Source: Atkinsonella hypoxylon (lineage: Eukaryota; Ascomycota; Sordariomycetes; Hypocreales; Clavicipitaceae). From it: a stretch of 64,000 bases of DNA. Numbering within the stretch: position 1 is the first letter of the stretch; every line of letters begins with the position of its first letter. The DNA is taken from assembly GCA_000729835.1 (NCBI GenBank), contig JFHB01000129.1:1-64000 (forward strand), written 5' to 3'. The position numbers were made by a program, and so were the translations under genes. Below the pieces are notes generated by a model that was not told where the DNA came from, made no database searches, and worked only from the letters and a program-made list of their open reading frames with translations. Below are positions 30,682 through 42,829 of this stretch, in pieces.

Positions 30682-33099
30682 TTACTCAACAGTTACAGAC
30701 TTGGCCAAGTTGCGAGGAAAATCCACGTTAAGGCCCTCGAGCACGGCGAGCCAGTAGGCAATCAACTGCAAGGGGATGACATTGAGAAGACCCTGCAGAC
30801 AATCCACAGTCTTTGGAATCTCAATCTTCTGTGCCTCGGACGTCTTAAATTCGGGGTCGTCAGGATTGCAGAGTACAATCGGCTTGCCACCGCGGGCAAT
30901 GACTTAATTTAAAAAACTCATGTTAGTCCAGTGGCGCAAAAGAGAGTCAAGACGGAATCCATCGAAGAAAGAAAAAAAATGTATGCGTACCTTGTTGATA
31001 AGCGTTAAGTGATTTCTTGAAGATTTCATCGCGTGTCAGAATCATGATAATTGGCATATTCTCGTCGACCAAAGCCAGCACACCGTGCTTCAGTTCACCA
31101 GACATGACAGCCTCGCAGTGAAGATAGGAGATTTCCTTGATTTTGAGGGCACCTTCAAGGGCGGTAGAGAATTGGCTTCCACGGCCGAGCAGAAGCAGGG
31201 ACTTCTGGTTCTTGAAAACTTTCTCGCACATCTCTTTGATAGTCTGATCTAGTTCCAAGATAGTCTTGATCTGCCCAGAGATATTGGCGAGTCCCTCCAT
31301 AATCTCCTCACGCCTAGTCTTCTTGGAAGCTCGATCCTCACTAAGAGACAAAGCGAACATGACCATGGCAATAAATTGAGAAGTGTAGGCCTTGGTGGAG
31401 GCAACACCAATCTCAGGGCCAGCATTGACGTGAACACCACAGTGGGTGAGAAGTGAGATGGAAGAGCCTACAACGTTCACAATTCCAACAGTCAATGCGC
31501 CACGCTCCAAACAGTATCTGAGAGCCATCAATGAGTCGGCCGTCTCACCAGACTGGGAGACAAAGACACACGTGTCATCGCGGAATACAGGGGCTTGCCG
31601 ATCCAAAAAGTCAGAAGCCAATTCTACCGAAATGGGTATCTCTGCCAGCTCCTCGAAAATACCACGGACAGCCATACAGGAGTGGTAACTCGTGCCGCAG
31701 GCGATGAAAATGATGCGTCGAGAGCGGCGAATTGTCGTAATATACGATCGCAGGCCACCCAATGTAACACTCTTCTCCTTAATATCGAGACGGCCACGCA
31801 TGGTGTTGACGACTGACTCGGGCTGCTCAAAAATTTCCTTCTGCATAAAATGGTCGAACTTGCCCTTCATGATTTCTTGAAGCTCGAGCTCGAGAGTCTG
31901 AATAGCACGAACATTGGAGCTGCCATCGGCCTTCTTCAGTCTGTGAATGTTTAGAGAGCCCTCGTGGATATGAGCAATGTCGTCATCCTCGAGATACAGC
32001 ACCTTTTTTGTGTGCTCAACTATGGCAGATGGGTCCGAAGACAGGAAGAATTCAGTAGGCATGGGCATACCATCATCCGTCATGAAGGCGCGAGACTGCG
32101 AGCGGTGCAGAAGGGACTTGTCGGGAGCACCGAGCAAAGTGTTTGATGGTGAGAGGAAGTCAGTCGCGTTCTTCTTGAGGGCAACATTCTGCGAAGCGGC
32201 CTCAGCGGGCAAAGCCGTGTTGTCTTCCGCGTACTCCACGTCAACGAAGTCCACCTTCATACGTCGCTGAGTCTTGACACCAATGACAAGAGGAGAACCC
32301 TTTCGGGCGGCAATGACCTCATGAGGATAATGCACTGACTTGATCAACAAGCCATAAGCACCTTCCAATTCCTGAATAACAGCCTTGGCAAGATCAGTGA
32401 AGCCGATCTGAGGGTGCTGGTCGTAAATATACTTGGTGAGCTTAGCAATGCATTCAGTGTCGGTCTCGGTCTCAAACTTGAAGCCCTTGGACACCAAAAG
32501 CGTCTTCAACTCCTTGTAATTGGTGATGATGCCGTTGTGCACAATGCTAAACTCCCAAGTGGGGTCAGATCGATGAGGGTGGCAGTTGACGGTGGAAGGA
32601 GGACCGTGGGTAGCCCATCTGGTGTGGGCAATACCAGCATGTGAATCGAAAACCTTGTCAAGGTCGACTTTGGACTCGTCAATGAGCTTCTTCAACTTGG
32701 CCACCTTGCCAACCTCTTTGAAGGCAAAAACTTCATTCTTTTTATCGCCATCAACAGCAAGACCCGCAGAGTCGTATCCTCGGTACTCGAGACGGGAGAG
32801 GCCTGTAGCAAAGAACAGCCACTGTCAGCCTCCTGGGAAATGGGTGTTTCGAGAGGGGTCGACGTGTCAGCCTGAACCAGCTTACCATTGATCAGGGTAT
32901 CAAGAATGAACTTGCGGTCTTTCTCAACCAGGTAGTTGATGTATCCGAAGATGCCACTATAGCAGAGATTTCCACGTCAATTACTGCTTGATTCTAAGAT
33001 AACAGCCCTTGTTGTCTCTGGTCTTGTGGACAACAAGGCGGGGCCATTTTTTGGGCGGTGTTGACCGGGGAAAGAGAGGTAGGCAAGAGCTTACCACAT
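30682..33099 (-). CDS. GFA1: Glutamine-fructose-6-phosphate aminotransferase
   Basis: Four exons on the minus strand, 33099-33095, 32956-32886, 32802-30991 and 30902-30682, give 702 residues. The start exon holds only ATG-TG, and the catalytic Cys2 codon is completed by exon 2 (TG|T), giving MCGIFGYINY. Domain order: class-II glutaminase (HTRWATHG, FSIVHNGII, GAYGL), a fungal insertion near 205-265, then two SIS isomerase domains (CGTSYHS, SQSGETADS, EAVMSGELKHG). The C-terminus KSVTVE is the invariant tail of GlmS/Gfa1. It is the rate-setting enzyme for UDP-GlcNAc, hence chitin and glycosylation. All introns have GT-AG ends; intron 1 (138 nt) lies immediately after the 5-nt exon. It is in the cytosol and feeds chitin synthesis. 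Confidence 0.95.
32957..33094 (-). other. GFA1 intron 1, follows a 5-nt coding exon
   Basis: The donor GTAAGC follows ATGTG and the acceptor TATAG precedes TGGCATC. It splits the Cys2 codon after its second base. Confidence 0.88.
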
Positions 33100-34186
33100 T
33101 GTGACTGCGCCTTGTCCTCAGATGATATGTGCTGTGTACGACACTAGAATGGAAGCTCGACTGAGGTTAAGAGAATAAGGCGACACGGAGGAATGACGAA
33201 AGTTGAAATGGGTAGTTGTAAACAATGGGAGGAGGGAGCTGTTCGATTTATGTATGGAGTGGGGGAGGAAGTGGAAAGATGATGCATGGCTTCAACTGGT
33301 GGTGTTACACGGACCATGCATGGGGTACTTGCATCAAGCCCACCCAGAGCAACAGCGCCAGCATCGCGCCAGCAACAGCAAACGGTAACTGAAGCCAGGA
33401 GCAGGAGCAGGGATGGGCCGGCTGGGTGGTTTGAGGCTTGGGGCTCAGCTCCAATCAGTGGGGCCTCTGGGAGAGAGGAGGAGGGTTCCCAAGGGCCAAG
33501 CTAAAGAAAGAAGTACCTAGGTAGTTAGCCTCGGACTGGCTGGGCACCTTGCGTGGCACCAGGCGTGGGCTTGTATTGGGCCTTGGTAACCTGTTTCCCG
33601 GTGCGGAGTTTATGGTGCATGTACCTAGGTACGCGTAAGGGACTCAAGTAGGTCCATATGTCTGGCTGTACTGTACAGACACAAGCTTGCATTAATATTC
33701 AAGATGAATATCAGAGCTCACATGAGCCCGTCAACCCGAGTACGCAAACATGCAACGACGTCTTTTTGAGCTGCAGCTTGGACCCCTCCGCGCGGTACCT
33801 AAGATACCTACCTAGGTAGGTAGGTACAAAAGCCCGGAGTGGAATAAAGTGGGACCTTCACAACCAGGGTTGCAGTAATTGAGGGTCTTGAATCTTGATT
33901 GACGAGAACTCTTATTAATTAACAAATACTTGGATTAATGAAGTTTATTACAACTAAGGGCTTCGCGGGTGGAGGTCTTGACTTTTGGCACATGGGGCTG
34001 CTAATAAATACTTGCTCGAGCAAAATGTTTTTAAATGATACTTGCTCCTGCATAAATTGAACTCAACCAGCTGGAGGGTCGTCCAGGAGAAGTCTAGTAA
34101 CTAACTACTTGATGCACAGTGGCGGTGGGATTGAACATGTAACATGCTGGATGATTTCGATGATTCAGATTTACTTGCTGCGAGGC

Positions 34187-34189
34187 TTG

Positions 34190-34235
<46 letters not shown>

Positions 34236-34244
34236 TGCCTGCCT
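34187..34244. repeat. Microsatellite (TGCC)n
   Basis: About fourteen tetranucleotide units, with one TGTC interruption near the end. It is intergenic. Confidence 0.92.
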
Positions 34245-34924
34245 TCTTTATGTTACAATATTCCAGACGGAATCTACCAGACTTGCTTGGTGTCTTTTTG
34301 GCCTGTGCCCTGAGCAATTGCCAAATTGCCTGTCTGACACGACAGACCAGCCGAGGGCCATGAGACTGAGGGAATGACGTCGCGGTCATAGCAGCCAGGG
34401 CAGGTACAAATGCTCCCCACCAAGCCCCATACCTTTTCTTGACAGTCAACAATCAATCAGACGATAGTTACTGCTGCAACCAATTCACCTTCTGAAGCTG
34501 TCGGAAGAAATTGCGACGTGTCCACGCCACATGTAATGCGCTGTTCGGTTGGGCCTCCTTACCCCCTATACCGTGCGACAGAGCAATCAAGCGGTTCCAA
34601 AAGGTGTCCAAAAGGTGTCAACTGGTCAACCTGGCGTAATCAGGATTCTACAAACGCCAATATTGTCTGGTATCATTTGACCTGCAGCAGTCAGCATATC
34701 GCTTCAATGTCAGCATAACACATCAATCTAGTTCCGGCACAGCACCGAAATCGCCATAGCTCGGTTCCCTGTTTACTCTTGTCGTCATTTGTAAACGATA
34801 TTCTCATATCACTCGGTATCATGTACCCAGGCATGTATACCCTATCTGGAGCCAAACCTCTATCATTTTGGGTTTCCTCTTCGCACGAGACCCGTATGCC
34901 AGCCGAAGTTTACGGCATCATAGG

Positions 34925-35460
34925 CGCAGGGAAAGCGGCGGACTCCTTCAGATGAATAATTATCTACTTCCGTTATACCCTCTCTCTTATACAACATTAA
35001 GGCCTATAAGTTACAACACTATAACATCCTTGTTGATTTCCTTTCGGGGACCGCCTGCGGTGCTCTTTGCCTACAGCGCTCATCTCTTTATACAGCAGAA
35101 TCTCACCGCCTAATTTTTAAATTTTTGAGTGACTAATAGTTAGACGATTTAATAAGAAGCATCCAATAGAAAACATTACAGGATTAATAACTCGACGCTC
35201 TCATTATATACAGGCAAAGCCGGAAGCTGCGCTCCCTGCGCCTTCCCTGCTGCTTTACAATTGACGCAAATCGCAGGGCAAGCGGCGCTTTCCCTCACAA
35301 AGGTGTTAAAACGGGTGCCCACGGGTCCAAATAGAAGTACTAGGGACATTCGCGGGTCCTAACGGGTCTAATGTCTCTTCTCTATGGTGAATGGATGGAA
35401 AAAGGGGACCGACCCCTAGGACCCGTACGTACATGTTACCAGAGCTACCCGCGGGTACTC
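34925..35460. mobile_element. Possible degenerate element remnant (weak)
   Basis: An A/T-rich core (34950-35220) is followed by four CGGGT words at 35312-35366 and ACCCG words at 35421-35451 in the opposite orientation, plus similar AGGGAAAGCG sequences facing each other at about 34931 and 35288. This resembles the end region of an old DNA transposon. No transposase, target-site duplication or clean terminal inverted repeat was seen. Confidence 0.2.
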
Positions 35461-37570
35461 GTACCAGACCTTACTTCGTACTGCCTGGCACTCCTCAACA
35501 CGAAGCTCGCCAGCGAGTGCCACTGGCCAATTCTGCCTGCCACACATCTGGGATTGATCATACCATTGATTATATATAGCATGCCTCACTTCCTCAGCCT
35601 CAACGTCATTTGCTCGTATTCACTCGCCGTCAATGCACATATGGGTATTTATTTACGTCCCTACCTACGGAATAGTATAGGCTCCGTCCAACCGCCACAA
35701 TCTTCGTCCCCCGCTACGGAATATTGTTTACAGGTGCCACAAATGAGGCTGTGCTATGAAAGCAAAACAAGCGCGATCTGGCATGTGGCAGGGTCGTGAT
35801 AGGAGAGAGAGGCTGGGGCAATTTAACAGGTTCCACCCATGTCGTCAATGCTGTGTATGCATCCAAGAATAGCATCATAGCATCGGCCGGCATATCACCT
35901 ATCAGCGGGGCTTCTACTTTTATTTTATATTTTATCTTTATTCTTGTATTTTCATGCATGTTCTTTTTGTTTTAGGAAGGAAAAAGGGGGGGGAATGGGG
36001 GGCTGTCTCGTTCTCTTGATTAGATGCATTCAATTCGTGTTCAAGTTGAAGGTCACGGGATCCACACCACCCCAGGTACACATAAAGAACTTCTACGCAG
36101 TCTCAATAGCTACCCAAGTGTATAAAATATAGTTAACTACCTACCTAAGAAATCCCTATACAAACTGAAGTGCCTCTAATGCTCGCCAGTCCTGATTGGT
36201 CCACCAGCAAATTCGTGACCTCGTTGGCGCCTTCGCGCACTCAAAGGGATGTCCTACAGTCTTGGCTCTGGGAATGCAACGTTTCACGATGACCTCATTC
36301 GTCGCTCTTTTTTGCCCTTTACCCCTTTTTTATCTCAAATAAATCAATTAAATCAACCTGTTGTTCTGCCCAATTGTAGACTCATCGATATCATAATCTT
36401 CCTAGCCTATCACGGGACTGCCAACGTCCACTGCCAGCGCGACAGCATCTGCGAATCGTCGGGTCGATAAATCATCAACACCTACAACCACGCACAGGCG
36501 TGTTTGAAGCCAGGCGAGAGAGCTTTTTCGCGCCATATCGGTTCGTTTATATAGCACCATACATCAGAAGCATTCTTCTGGTCCTGTCCAGATGTAGAGA
36601 TTGCTGGTGTTTGTACCGTAAGGAGGGAGGTCTGTTGATGTGATGCATGACGTGATCAATGTCACTGCGAGCAGTTGCATGAGGCCACATCGTGAGAACC
36701 AATCTACTGCGTGACTCGCTCTCATCATCACAATTTACTCAATCGCGTTCAGTCCACGAGAACATGCCCAGCCTGGGAGACCGGAACGTCCGTTCAACTT
36801 CCAATGGGAAAGGCCGTGTCAAAGCATCAATTGCCTCGGTCCTTCACTAGACCTGCTTTATCTTTTCTTACATTGTTATATTAAGAGCCAGATGGCGCCC
36901 TTCATAGTCCCTGAATCATGGAACCCGTAAGAAACCTTTCTTCATATGAACTCTAGTACGGACAAGTAAGGTGACAAATAAATGGCTCTACAAGCCGCGA
37001 CATGAATCCCCATAGAGTCGGACCTTTGCTTGAGCTTTTCAATGGCATATCTAAAGATCAACCAAGTAAGTAAGGATAGGAGTGGCCAGAGAGCAGATTT
37101 ACCATGGAGCTGCGCCGAGATAAACACCAGATGGGCAGTATAGGGAAAGGTCGCAGTTGCGTGCTAACCGTGGGCTAGCTCGCGAAATGATGGTCTTATT
37201 TTTTACTCAAACTTTGCCAATTTCGAACAAGAGGGAGATTACGTTCATTTGGGAACTGTGATGATTGAGGCTGTTGACTTGCATCTGAGCACGTATCATG
37301 ATAGATATACATGGTAGGTGAGAAGGAAGTATGACAACTCCTTTGACGTCAGAGGAAAACGGTATGGCCACAACAAAAATTTTGGTTGTGATGCATTTGT
37401 AAGCAATCTCCATTGCCCATGGGTCTAGGTCGAGTCGGACCGCAAAATGCTTGTGTACTATCGTACACTCTCACAATATCAGTTCCAGGCGCTTTCACGC
37501 CCTCTACCAGACCACTAGTTGGCATCGTTTTCTCTCGAATCTACGTATGCATCTCACTATCCATGCCATC

Positions 37571-38964
37571 TTACAACTTGTGGTACTCCAGCTTGCCTTC
37601 CAACTTTTTAGCCTCGGACATCTTGCGCACTGCCTTGTTGAAATCATCTTGGTTGATTGAATCTCTGTAGTCCTTGATAGCAAATAAACCACTGGGAAGA
37701 GATGTTAGCTTCAATGCCTTTGCATCATTCTCATCGGAGCGCTTCACTTACGCTTCAGTTACCACGTTTCTTAAATCAGCTCCATTCAAGCCGTCACTCA
37801 TCTTGACCACGCTCTCAAAGTCGATTTCGCCATCTGTGACTACGCTTTGCGCATGAATTTTGAGGATCTCCAGTCGACCAACCTCATTTGGCAAGGGAAT
37901 TTCAATCTTTCGGTCCAGGCGACCAGCACGCAGCAGTGCAGGGTCCAGTGTGTCGGGTCGGTTGGTAGCCATGATAATCTTAGTCTTTCCCAAATAGTCG
38001 AAACCATCCAGCTGGTTGAGAAGCTCCATCAGAGTTCGCTGAATTTCTCGATCCGCACTAGTACCTTCAGAGAACCGGCGACCACCAATGGCATCAATCT
38101 CGTCCATGAAGATGATACAGGGCTCATGTTCTTTGGCATAGCCAAACATTTCTCGAATGAGTCGTGCAGACTCACCAATGTACTTATCTACAATGGCCGA
38201 CGAAACAACTATATGAAGCTGATTAGTATATGCTGTCGCCACTGTTGGCGGCATATCTTTTCTACCTACCCTTCAAAAAGTTTGTCTCAAGACTGCTGGC
38301 CACTGCTCTAGCGAGAAGGGTCTTTCCTGTACCAGGAGGTCCGTACAGCAAAACACCCTTGGGAGGCTTAATGCCAACTCGGAGGAAAAGCTCGGGGTTT
38401 TTTAGGGGCAATTCGATGACTTCTCTCAGTTCTCGAATCTGTTCGTTGAGACCACCGATACCAGCGAAACTGACTTGTCCGGGATCCTCTAAGGACATAT
38501 TATATACCAGTGGATCAACCTCACGAGGAAGCATGCGCATGATGGTGAGGGTTGTCATGTCTAGGGCAACGCGTGTGCCTTGCTTCAGCTTCTCCTTGTC
38601 GACCTTCGATCGGCAACCGACGACATATCGTGGGCCTGAGGATGCCTTAACGATAACTGAGTTTTCCTTGTGTGTCAGCAAAACACATTGATACCTCGCA
38701 ACACTGCTCGGGAAACGGAGAAACGAGGTCAGATGCAGCAGGGAGCATCATACATCTTTCATCATCTAGTTGCTTCAACACCTCGCCTATGATTTGTCCC
38801 ACACTTTGCAGGGCTTTGATATTGTCCTCGGTTCTGTCAAACTCTTTCTGCAAATCTTTAATCTCTAACCGAAGATTCTTTAGCTTTGCCTCCCACTCTC
38901 GAGACTCGGTAAGCTTCGCTCGATACGAGTCGAGGGCGGACTGGCGCTCTTCCTCGGGAGTCAT
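37571..38964 (-). CDS. RPT4: 26S proteasome regulatory ATPase Rpt4
   Basis: Four exons, 38964-38754, 38656-38270, 38208-37752 and 37691-37571, give 391 residues, near the length of yeast Rpt4/human PSMC6. An N-terminal coiled coil (about 1-70), an OB-type segment (VVGCRSKVDKEKLKQG), then the AAA module: Walker A GPPGTGKT, Walker B IIFMDEIDA, sensor IIMATNRPD and the arginine-finger region LLRAGRLDR. DPLVYNMSLEDPG and IGGLNEQIRELREV identify Rpt4 among the six Rpt paralogues, and the C-terminus EYHKL agrees. Rpt4 is a base ATPase of the 19S particle that unfolds ubiquitylated substrates. Introns are 97, 61 and 60 nt, in phases 1, 1 and 2. The neighbour PYM is on the same strand upstream. Confidence 0.94.
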
Positions 38965-39877
38965 GGTTGCAATGGTCGAGGGCGGCTACCGTCGACTGGC
39001 ACGGCTTGATTTCGTGGTGTTCGGGGGATGGAGCTGTCGCCGTTACAGTTGCGCGTATGTTCGAGAGCCAGCGCCAGATCAGTGAAGTGCAGGGTGCTGC
39101 TCATTGCTAATTGCAATGATTGCTTGGGTGCGTCAATGAGAAGCTTACCTCACGCGCTAGAGCCTTCGGTGGACCCACTACAATCGCAACCGCTACGGAA
39201 TCGGCAGAAGGTCGGTCTTCACTGTTGTCGGGAGCAAGCCCTGACTACCCTGCAGGTACGGGGTAAATCCCTCCTGTAGCATTTAGCGGTTTGCCCTCTT
39301 TGTCCGGAGAAGGAGAACTGGGGCATCAAATACTACTATGGATCTTGCTCGTATGATGAGCAGAAGGTGCACAGATTAAGGCCCTCATTTTCCCACGTGT
39401 AGTGGATGTTATGGTCTTTCACAAAAAGCTCTCTCTGTCATCCGTGTCAATGTAGCCACTATCGATGGAGGTGAAACAATGTATTGACCAATGAACCGGG
39501 CCATTTCCCCCGAAATATATAGTTTGTACAAGCCGACACATTATCATCACCATAGCAATAATGACGAAATCTTTCGCCAAATGCTTGTATCTATAGTACA
39601 GCTTGTCCCAAGGGCTCACAAAGATGACATCCAGTCAACTCCCAGAACTCACAGGGCCACCCAGTCACGAGTTACTGAAGACCATTGCGTTCCGTCTTCT
39701 CACTAGACGCTTCAATCAAAGCAAAGTTTCTTTTGCTGCCACATTAAGCGTGTACGGGTTTTGAGACACGGGTTAATCTCGTCGGGCAGGATTCGTCAAT
39801 ACTTATTGCCGTTACAACCCCGTTATGACTCAAGGCCAGCATATATGGTTAGCACCATCTTGCTCCCATGATATTGT
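38965..39877. other. Spacer, RPT4 promoter and PYM 3' side
   Basis: 913 bp between two minus-strand genes. It probably contains the RPT4 promoter. I did not see a canonical GGTGGCAAA proteasome box, though I did not scan exhaustively. Confidence 0.5.
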
Positions 39878-40489
39878 TCACTCTTTCTCATCTGCCTCGG
39901 CCACGGAGGAGTTGTCGGAAGGCTTGGGCTTCGCTTCACCCTCGGCATCAAAGCCGAGCGCATCCAGCTCACGAATAAGCTCGTTAATCTTGATGACCTT
40001 TGCGATCTGTTCTGGCAAGAGTGCTTCGCCATCGTCCTTTTTGCTTTTGAGCTCTCTGGACTGTTTCAATTTCTTCCTGAGATTACGGGCTCTCTTCTCA
40101 CGCTCAACCTCGGGGTCGCCAAGCTCAGTCTTCGGTGCTTCAACCGGTGGCTGTCCGTTCTTCTTTGTGACATCGTGATCGTCAGCAGCCTTGGCCTTCT
40201 TGCGAGCTTCACGACGCTTGGCATTCTTATTGCTGGAAGAGGAGGAGCTTTGGTTGGGTGCTTCGTCTTTGAGCCCACTGGCCCCTGGGATGCCTATTCT
40301 TTGGCCTCGCTCGCGGAACGACTCGGCAGCCCGATTCTTGTATACTTCGACATCTTCAGGCGGTCGATAGCCAGGACGAATCTTGATGGCTTTACGAGTG
40401 CTCCCATCAGCGCGCACGGATTCGGGAATGTGGCGTTCTCCGCTGCCCGTGTCTGTGACAATTCCTGAATTTGTCACCTCGGAAGGCAT
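39878..40489 (-). CDS. PYM: PYM, exon-junction-complex disassembly factor
   Basis: A single exon of 203 residues. The N-terminal Mago-Y14 binding signature is seen at about 18-52: RHIPESVRADGSTRKAIKIR followed by PGYRPPEDVEVYKNR, the hallmark of PYM/WIBG. The middle is Ser/Asn-rich then Lys/Arg-rich (KNAKRREARKKAKA). The C-terminal half contains a coiled-coil-like EREKRARNLRKKLKQ stretch and an INELIRELDALGFD helix, also typical. PYM binds the Mago-Y14 heterodimer and ribosomes and helps remove exon-junction complexes; a fungal counterpart is plausible in this intron-containing genome. It is divergent from QCR9. Confidence 0.92.
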   Translation of the reverse strand: MPSEVTNSGIVTDTGSGERHIPESVRADGSTRKAIKIRPGYRPPEDVEVYKNRAAESFRERGQRIGIPGASGLKDEAPNQSSSSSSNKNAKRREARKKAKAADDHDVTKKNGQPPVEAPKTELGDPEVEREKRARNLRKKLKQSRELKSKKDDGEALLPEQIAKVIKINELIRELDALGFDAEGEAKPKPSDNSSVAEADEKE

Positions 40490-41464
40490 CTTGGTCTGTA
40501 GAGTTAACTACCAAGTAGGTATCTAGGTAGTCCCGGGCGTTAACGCTGAACGAAGTCTATGAAGAGAAGAATTTATCGTGAAAAGAACAGGGACCAGAAT
40601 CTAATGACTCGCGGTGCGCCTGGGTGCGCCAGAACAAGCGAATGCGCCCGTGAAAGCTGCACATTTGAGGTTGAATCTCAACATGCATGGGCGGGGTTCC
40701 TGAAGGGTTGGATATCTTGAAGAAGACCCCACTCCAGTAGTCAGTGTTGACAAGCTGATGAGGACGCTTTCTCTCGATGCAGCCAGGCGCAAAGCAGTGA
40801 ACGGCAGAAAACTCGTGTTCCTCCGAATTTTCTATTCTGCGAACCTGAAGAATAACCACTGATCAATCAACTTCTTTTGCTCGTCCGTGAGGATCGAACC
40901 ATTCGATTGCACTGCAGATTTAGCACGGAGAAACGTAGACACGTAGAATAATAACATATTATTATACGGAGTACTTTCCGCCAATAAGTAAATGCCATCC
41001 AGATTTTCTTGACACCGAAGGCAACGGCTAGGTCACAATCGGCTTGTTGACCAATCAAATATAAGATAGAGGGCACTTTGACTTACCTAAAATTCGTATA
41101 AGTATCTATACTTATGGCTACATCTACGTAGATAGCATTTATAGTGGATTGTAGAAACTTCCAGTTAGGTACCCAGGTACCCTAGCAGTACTGGGGGGAA
41201 TTGACCCGGGCTGTTAACTTCAATATTCGTTACAATAAAAGCGGCCGAAATAAGTGGAGCCACAGGGCGAGTCGACGCAACCAATCAAAAGACACGCAAA
41301 GGCTGCCTCAGTCCATCGCGAATCTCCCCGGCATCTTTTCGAGCCATTCTCTCCGGAGCGCAGACGAAGTCAATCGACGACTGTTTCCAGGCCACTCGCC
41401 ACTCGCTACTCGCTACTCGCTACTGTACAGCAACAAAGCACTCAATCGCAAGAGTTTCTTCGTC
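40490..41464. promoter_or_regulatory. Divergent spacer, PYM / QCR9
   Basis: 975 bp between divergent genes. It carries a TACCTAGGT-type palindrome near 40515-40530, a TACGGAGTAC element at 40965-40974, and CTCGCTACT tandem copies near 41395-41425 just upstream of QCR9. It must hold both promoters. Confidence 0.5.
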
Positions 41465-41914
41465 ATGGTAAGATTGCGAATCGACGGCACACCACTACAG
41501 CGACAGTCTAAACTAATTCATCATCCTGCAGTCCATCGTCAATACCCTCTACAGGCAAGTACCTCGCGGAAGCCGAACGATCCATAGATGGCAATCAGGG
41601 CCTCGGACGCTAACAAAACAACATATAGCGTGTTTTTTCGGAAGAACAATGCCATGCTGGCGGCTGTCTTCGGCGCCGGCTTCGCCTTTGAAGTGTATGC
41701 TTTGCCTTCGACAGGATTCCAACTCTCAACCAACTAACCTTCCATCTCAGAGGCTTCAACAACGGCATCAACAAGTGGTGGGACAACCACAACCGTGGGG
41801 TGAGTCCTTGTTGATAAACGAGTGCATATCGACGAATACTAACGACACGGACAGCGACAATGGAAGGATATCCGAAACAAGTATGTCGAGGGTGGCGATG
41901 AGGACGAAGAGTGA
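41465..41914 (+). CDS. QCR9: Ubiquinol-cytochrome c reductase subunit 9
   Basis: Five exons, 41465-41467, 41531-41553, 41629-41694, 41751-41799 and 41855-41914, give 66 residues, the same length as yeast Qcr9. The product reads MSIVNTLYSVFFRKN then AMLAAVFGAGFAFEVGFN, NGINKWWDNHNRGRQWKDIRN and an acidic tail EDEE. The pattern Y-x-FFRKN, one membrane segment, WxxHNxGRxWKD and acidic C-tail is diagnostic of this complex III subunit in the inner mitochondrial membrane. The first coding exon is ATG only and the second is 23 nt. Intron 2 begins with GCAAGT, a GC-AG intron; using the nearby GT instead would break the frame. Intron 4 has a perfect TACTAAC branch site. It is divergent from PYM. Confidence 0.88.
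41554..41628 (+). other. GC-AG intron in QCR9
   Basis: The donor AG|GCAAGT matches the consensus of GC-AG introns and the acceptor is ATATAG before CGTGTTT. Only this donor yields the family sequence LYSVFFRKN in phase. Confidence 0.75.
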
Positions 41915-42829
41915 AGAGATGGGTGTGGATCTGGTGGCCGCGAAGTGTATAGGAGCCTTGCTGTCCCAAATGACTTTAGACTTGTACATTCACAAAGAAA
42001 AGAGGTGAATTCACGGATAATCTTGAGGTCGGAAATAATCGTGTGGCGGGCCATGGTAGTGATGATTTGTATCCAGAGCGCATCGCCGGCTAATGCGGTA
42101 AATCAATTCATTTGGAGACATCGTGTCCCACTAAATACAGTGTTCACTCTTTCTGGCGTCCCAAACTGTGTAGTTCCAGGCCCTACTATTATCAATAAGT
42201 GCAGTTATTTGGGGTTTATCTTACGTTTCCCTAACTAAATCGAAGTATATAGGTGCATGTGGTCTTATATGCAAGCTAGCCTCTCTCTATGTGGTTGACT
42301 AGGATAGGATAACTTACCTCGGCAGCATACATCTGCTGTTTGACCAGGCCAACGCCGGTCGAGGCTGCCTGTTGTCGCAAGGTGGGAAGCCCTATGGTTT
42401 CCGTTGTAGCATTGATGGGCAAAGCAGCAGAGTCCTCTAATAATACCTACCTACCAGGTTACCTTGGTAGGTACCTAAGGTGCTCCCAGGCTGCAGCTCC
42501 GCGCAGCAACTAACTGACGTCGGCCGGCCCCTCAGAGGGGCAAAATCTCCCAAACTGCTCAAACTCAGTACTGAGACAACCATCGGCCAGACGGCCAGAC
42601 TGCCACTTACCGCTCGCTCCCTTTTAGACAAGCCAAAGGCCAACATAGACTCCCTGCTCAAAGAGAATATTCTCCTTCAAGTCCTGTCGTCTCACGTGTT
42701 CATGTCCGCCGTTACTGTCAGCAAGCGTACCGACTAAACTCCTGCCGCCCCTCCACCCTCAATACGAACACGTGCTTCCCCAGCTTCCTCAACCGAAATA
42801 TAGCACGGGGAGATGTTAGGCTCATAATC
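41915..42829. other. Spacer, QCR9 to UBR1
   Basis: 915 bp between two plus-strand genes. It contains TACCTACC/TACCTAAGG-type palindrome copies at 42443-42480, and must carry the UBR1 promoter. No gene is supported. Confidence 0.5.

Larger units (their letters stand above)
33100..37570. other. 4.5 kb intergenic, gene-poor and repeat-bearing
   Basis: No gene was supported. It holds the GFA1 promoter (33100 onward), three TACCTAGGTA-type palindromes (33514, 33621, 33795-33827), a (TGCC)n tract at 34187-34244, an A/T-rich stretch at 34950-35220, a run of CGGGT/ACCCG words at 35312-35460, and the 3' side of RPT4. The 142-codon frame at 35371-35799 has no recognised domain. Confidence 0.5.

Noticed and set aside
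35371..35799. 142-codon plus-strand frame in the A/T-rich block
   Set aside because: Overlaps the possible element remnant; no transposase or other domain.
38965..39877. Proteasome-associated GGTGGCAAA control box for RPT4/PRE4
   Set aside because: Not noticed in either promoter; regulation by an Rpn4-like factor is not supported.
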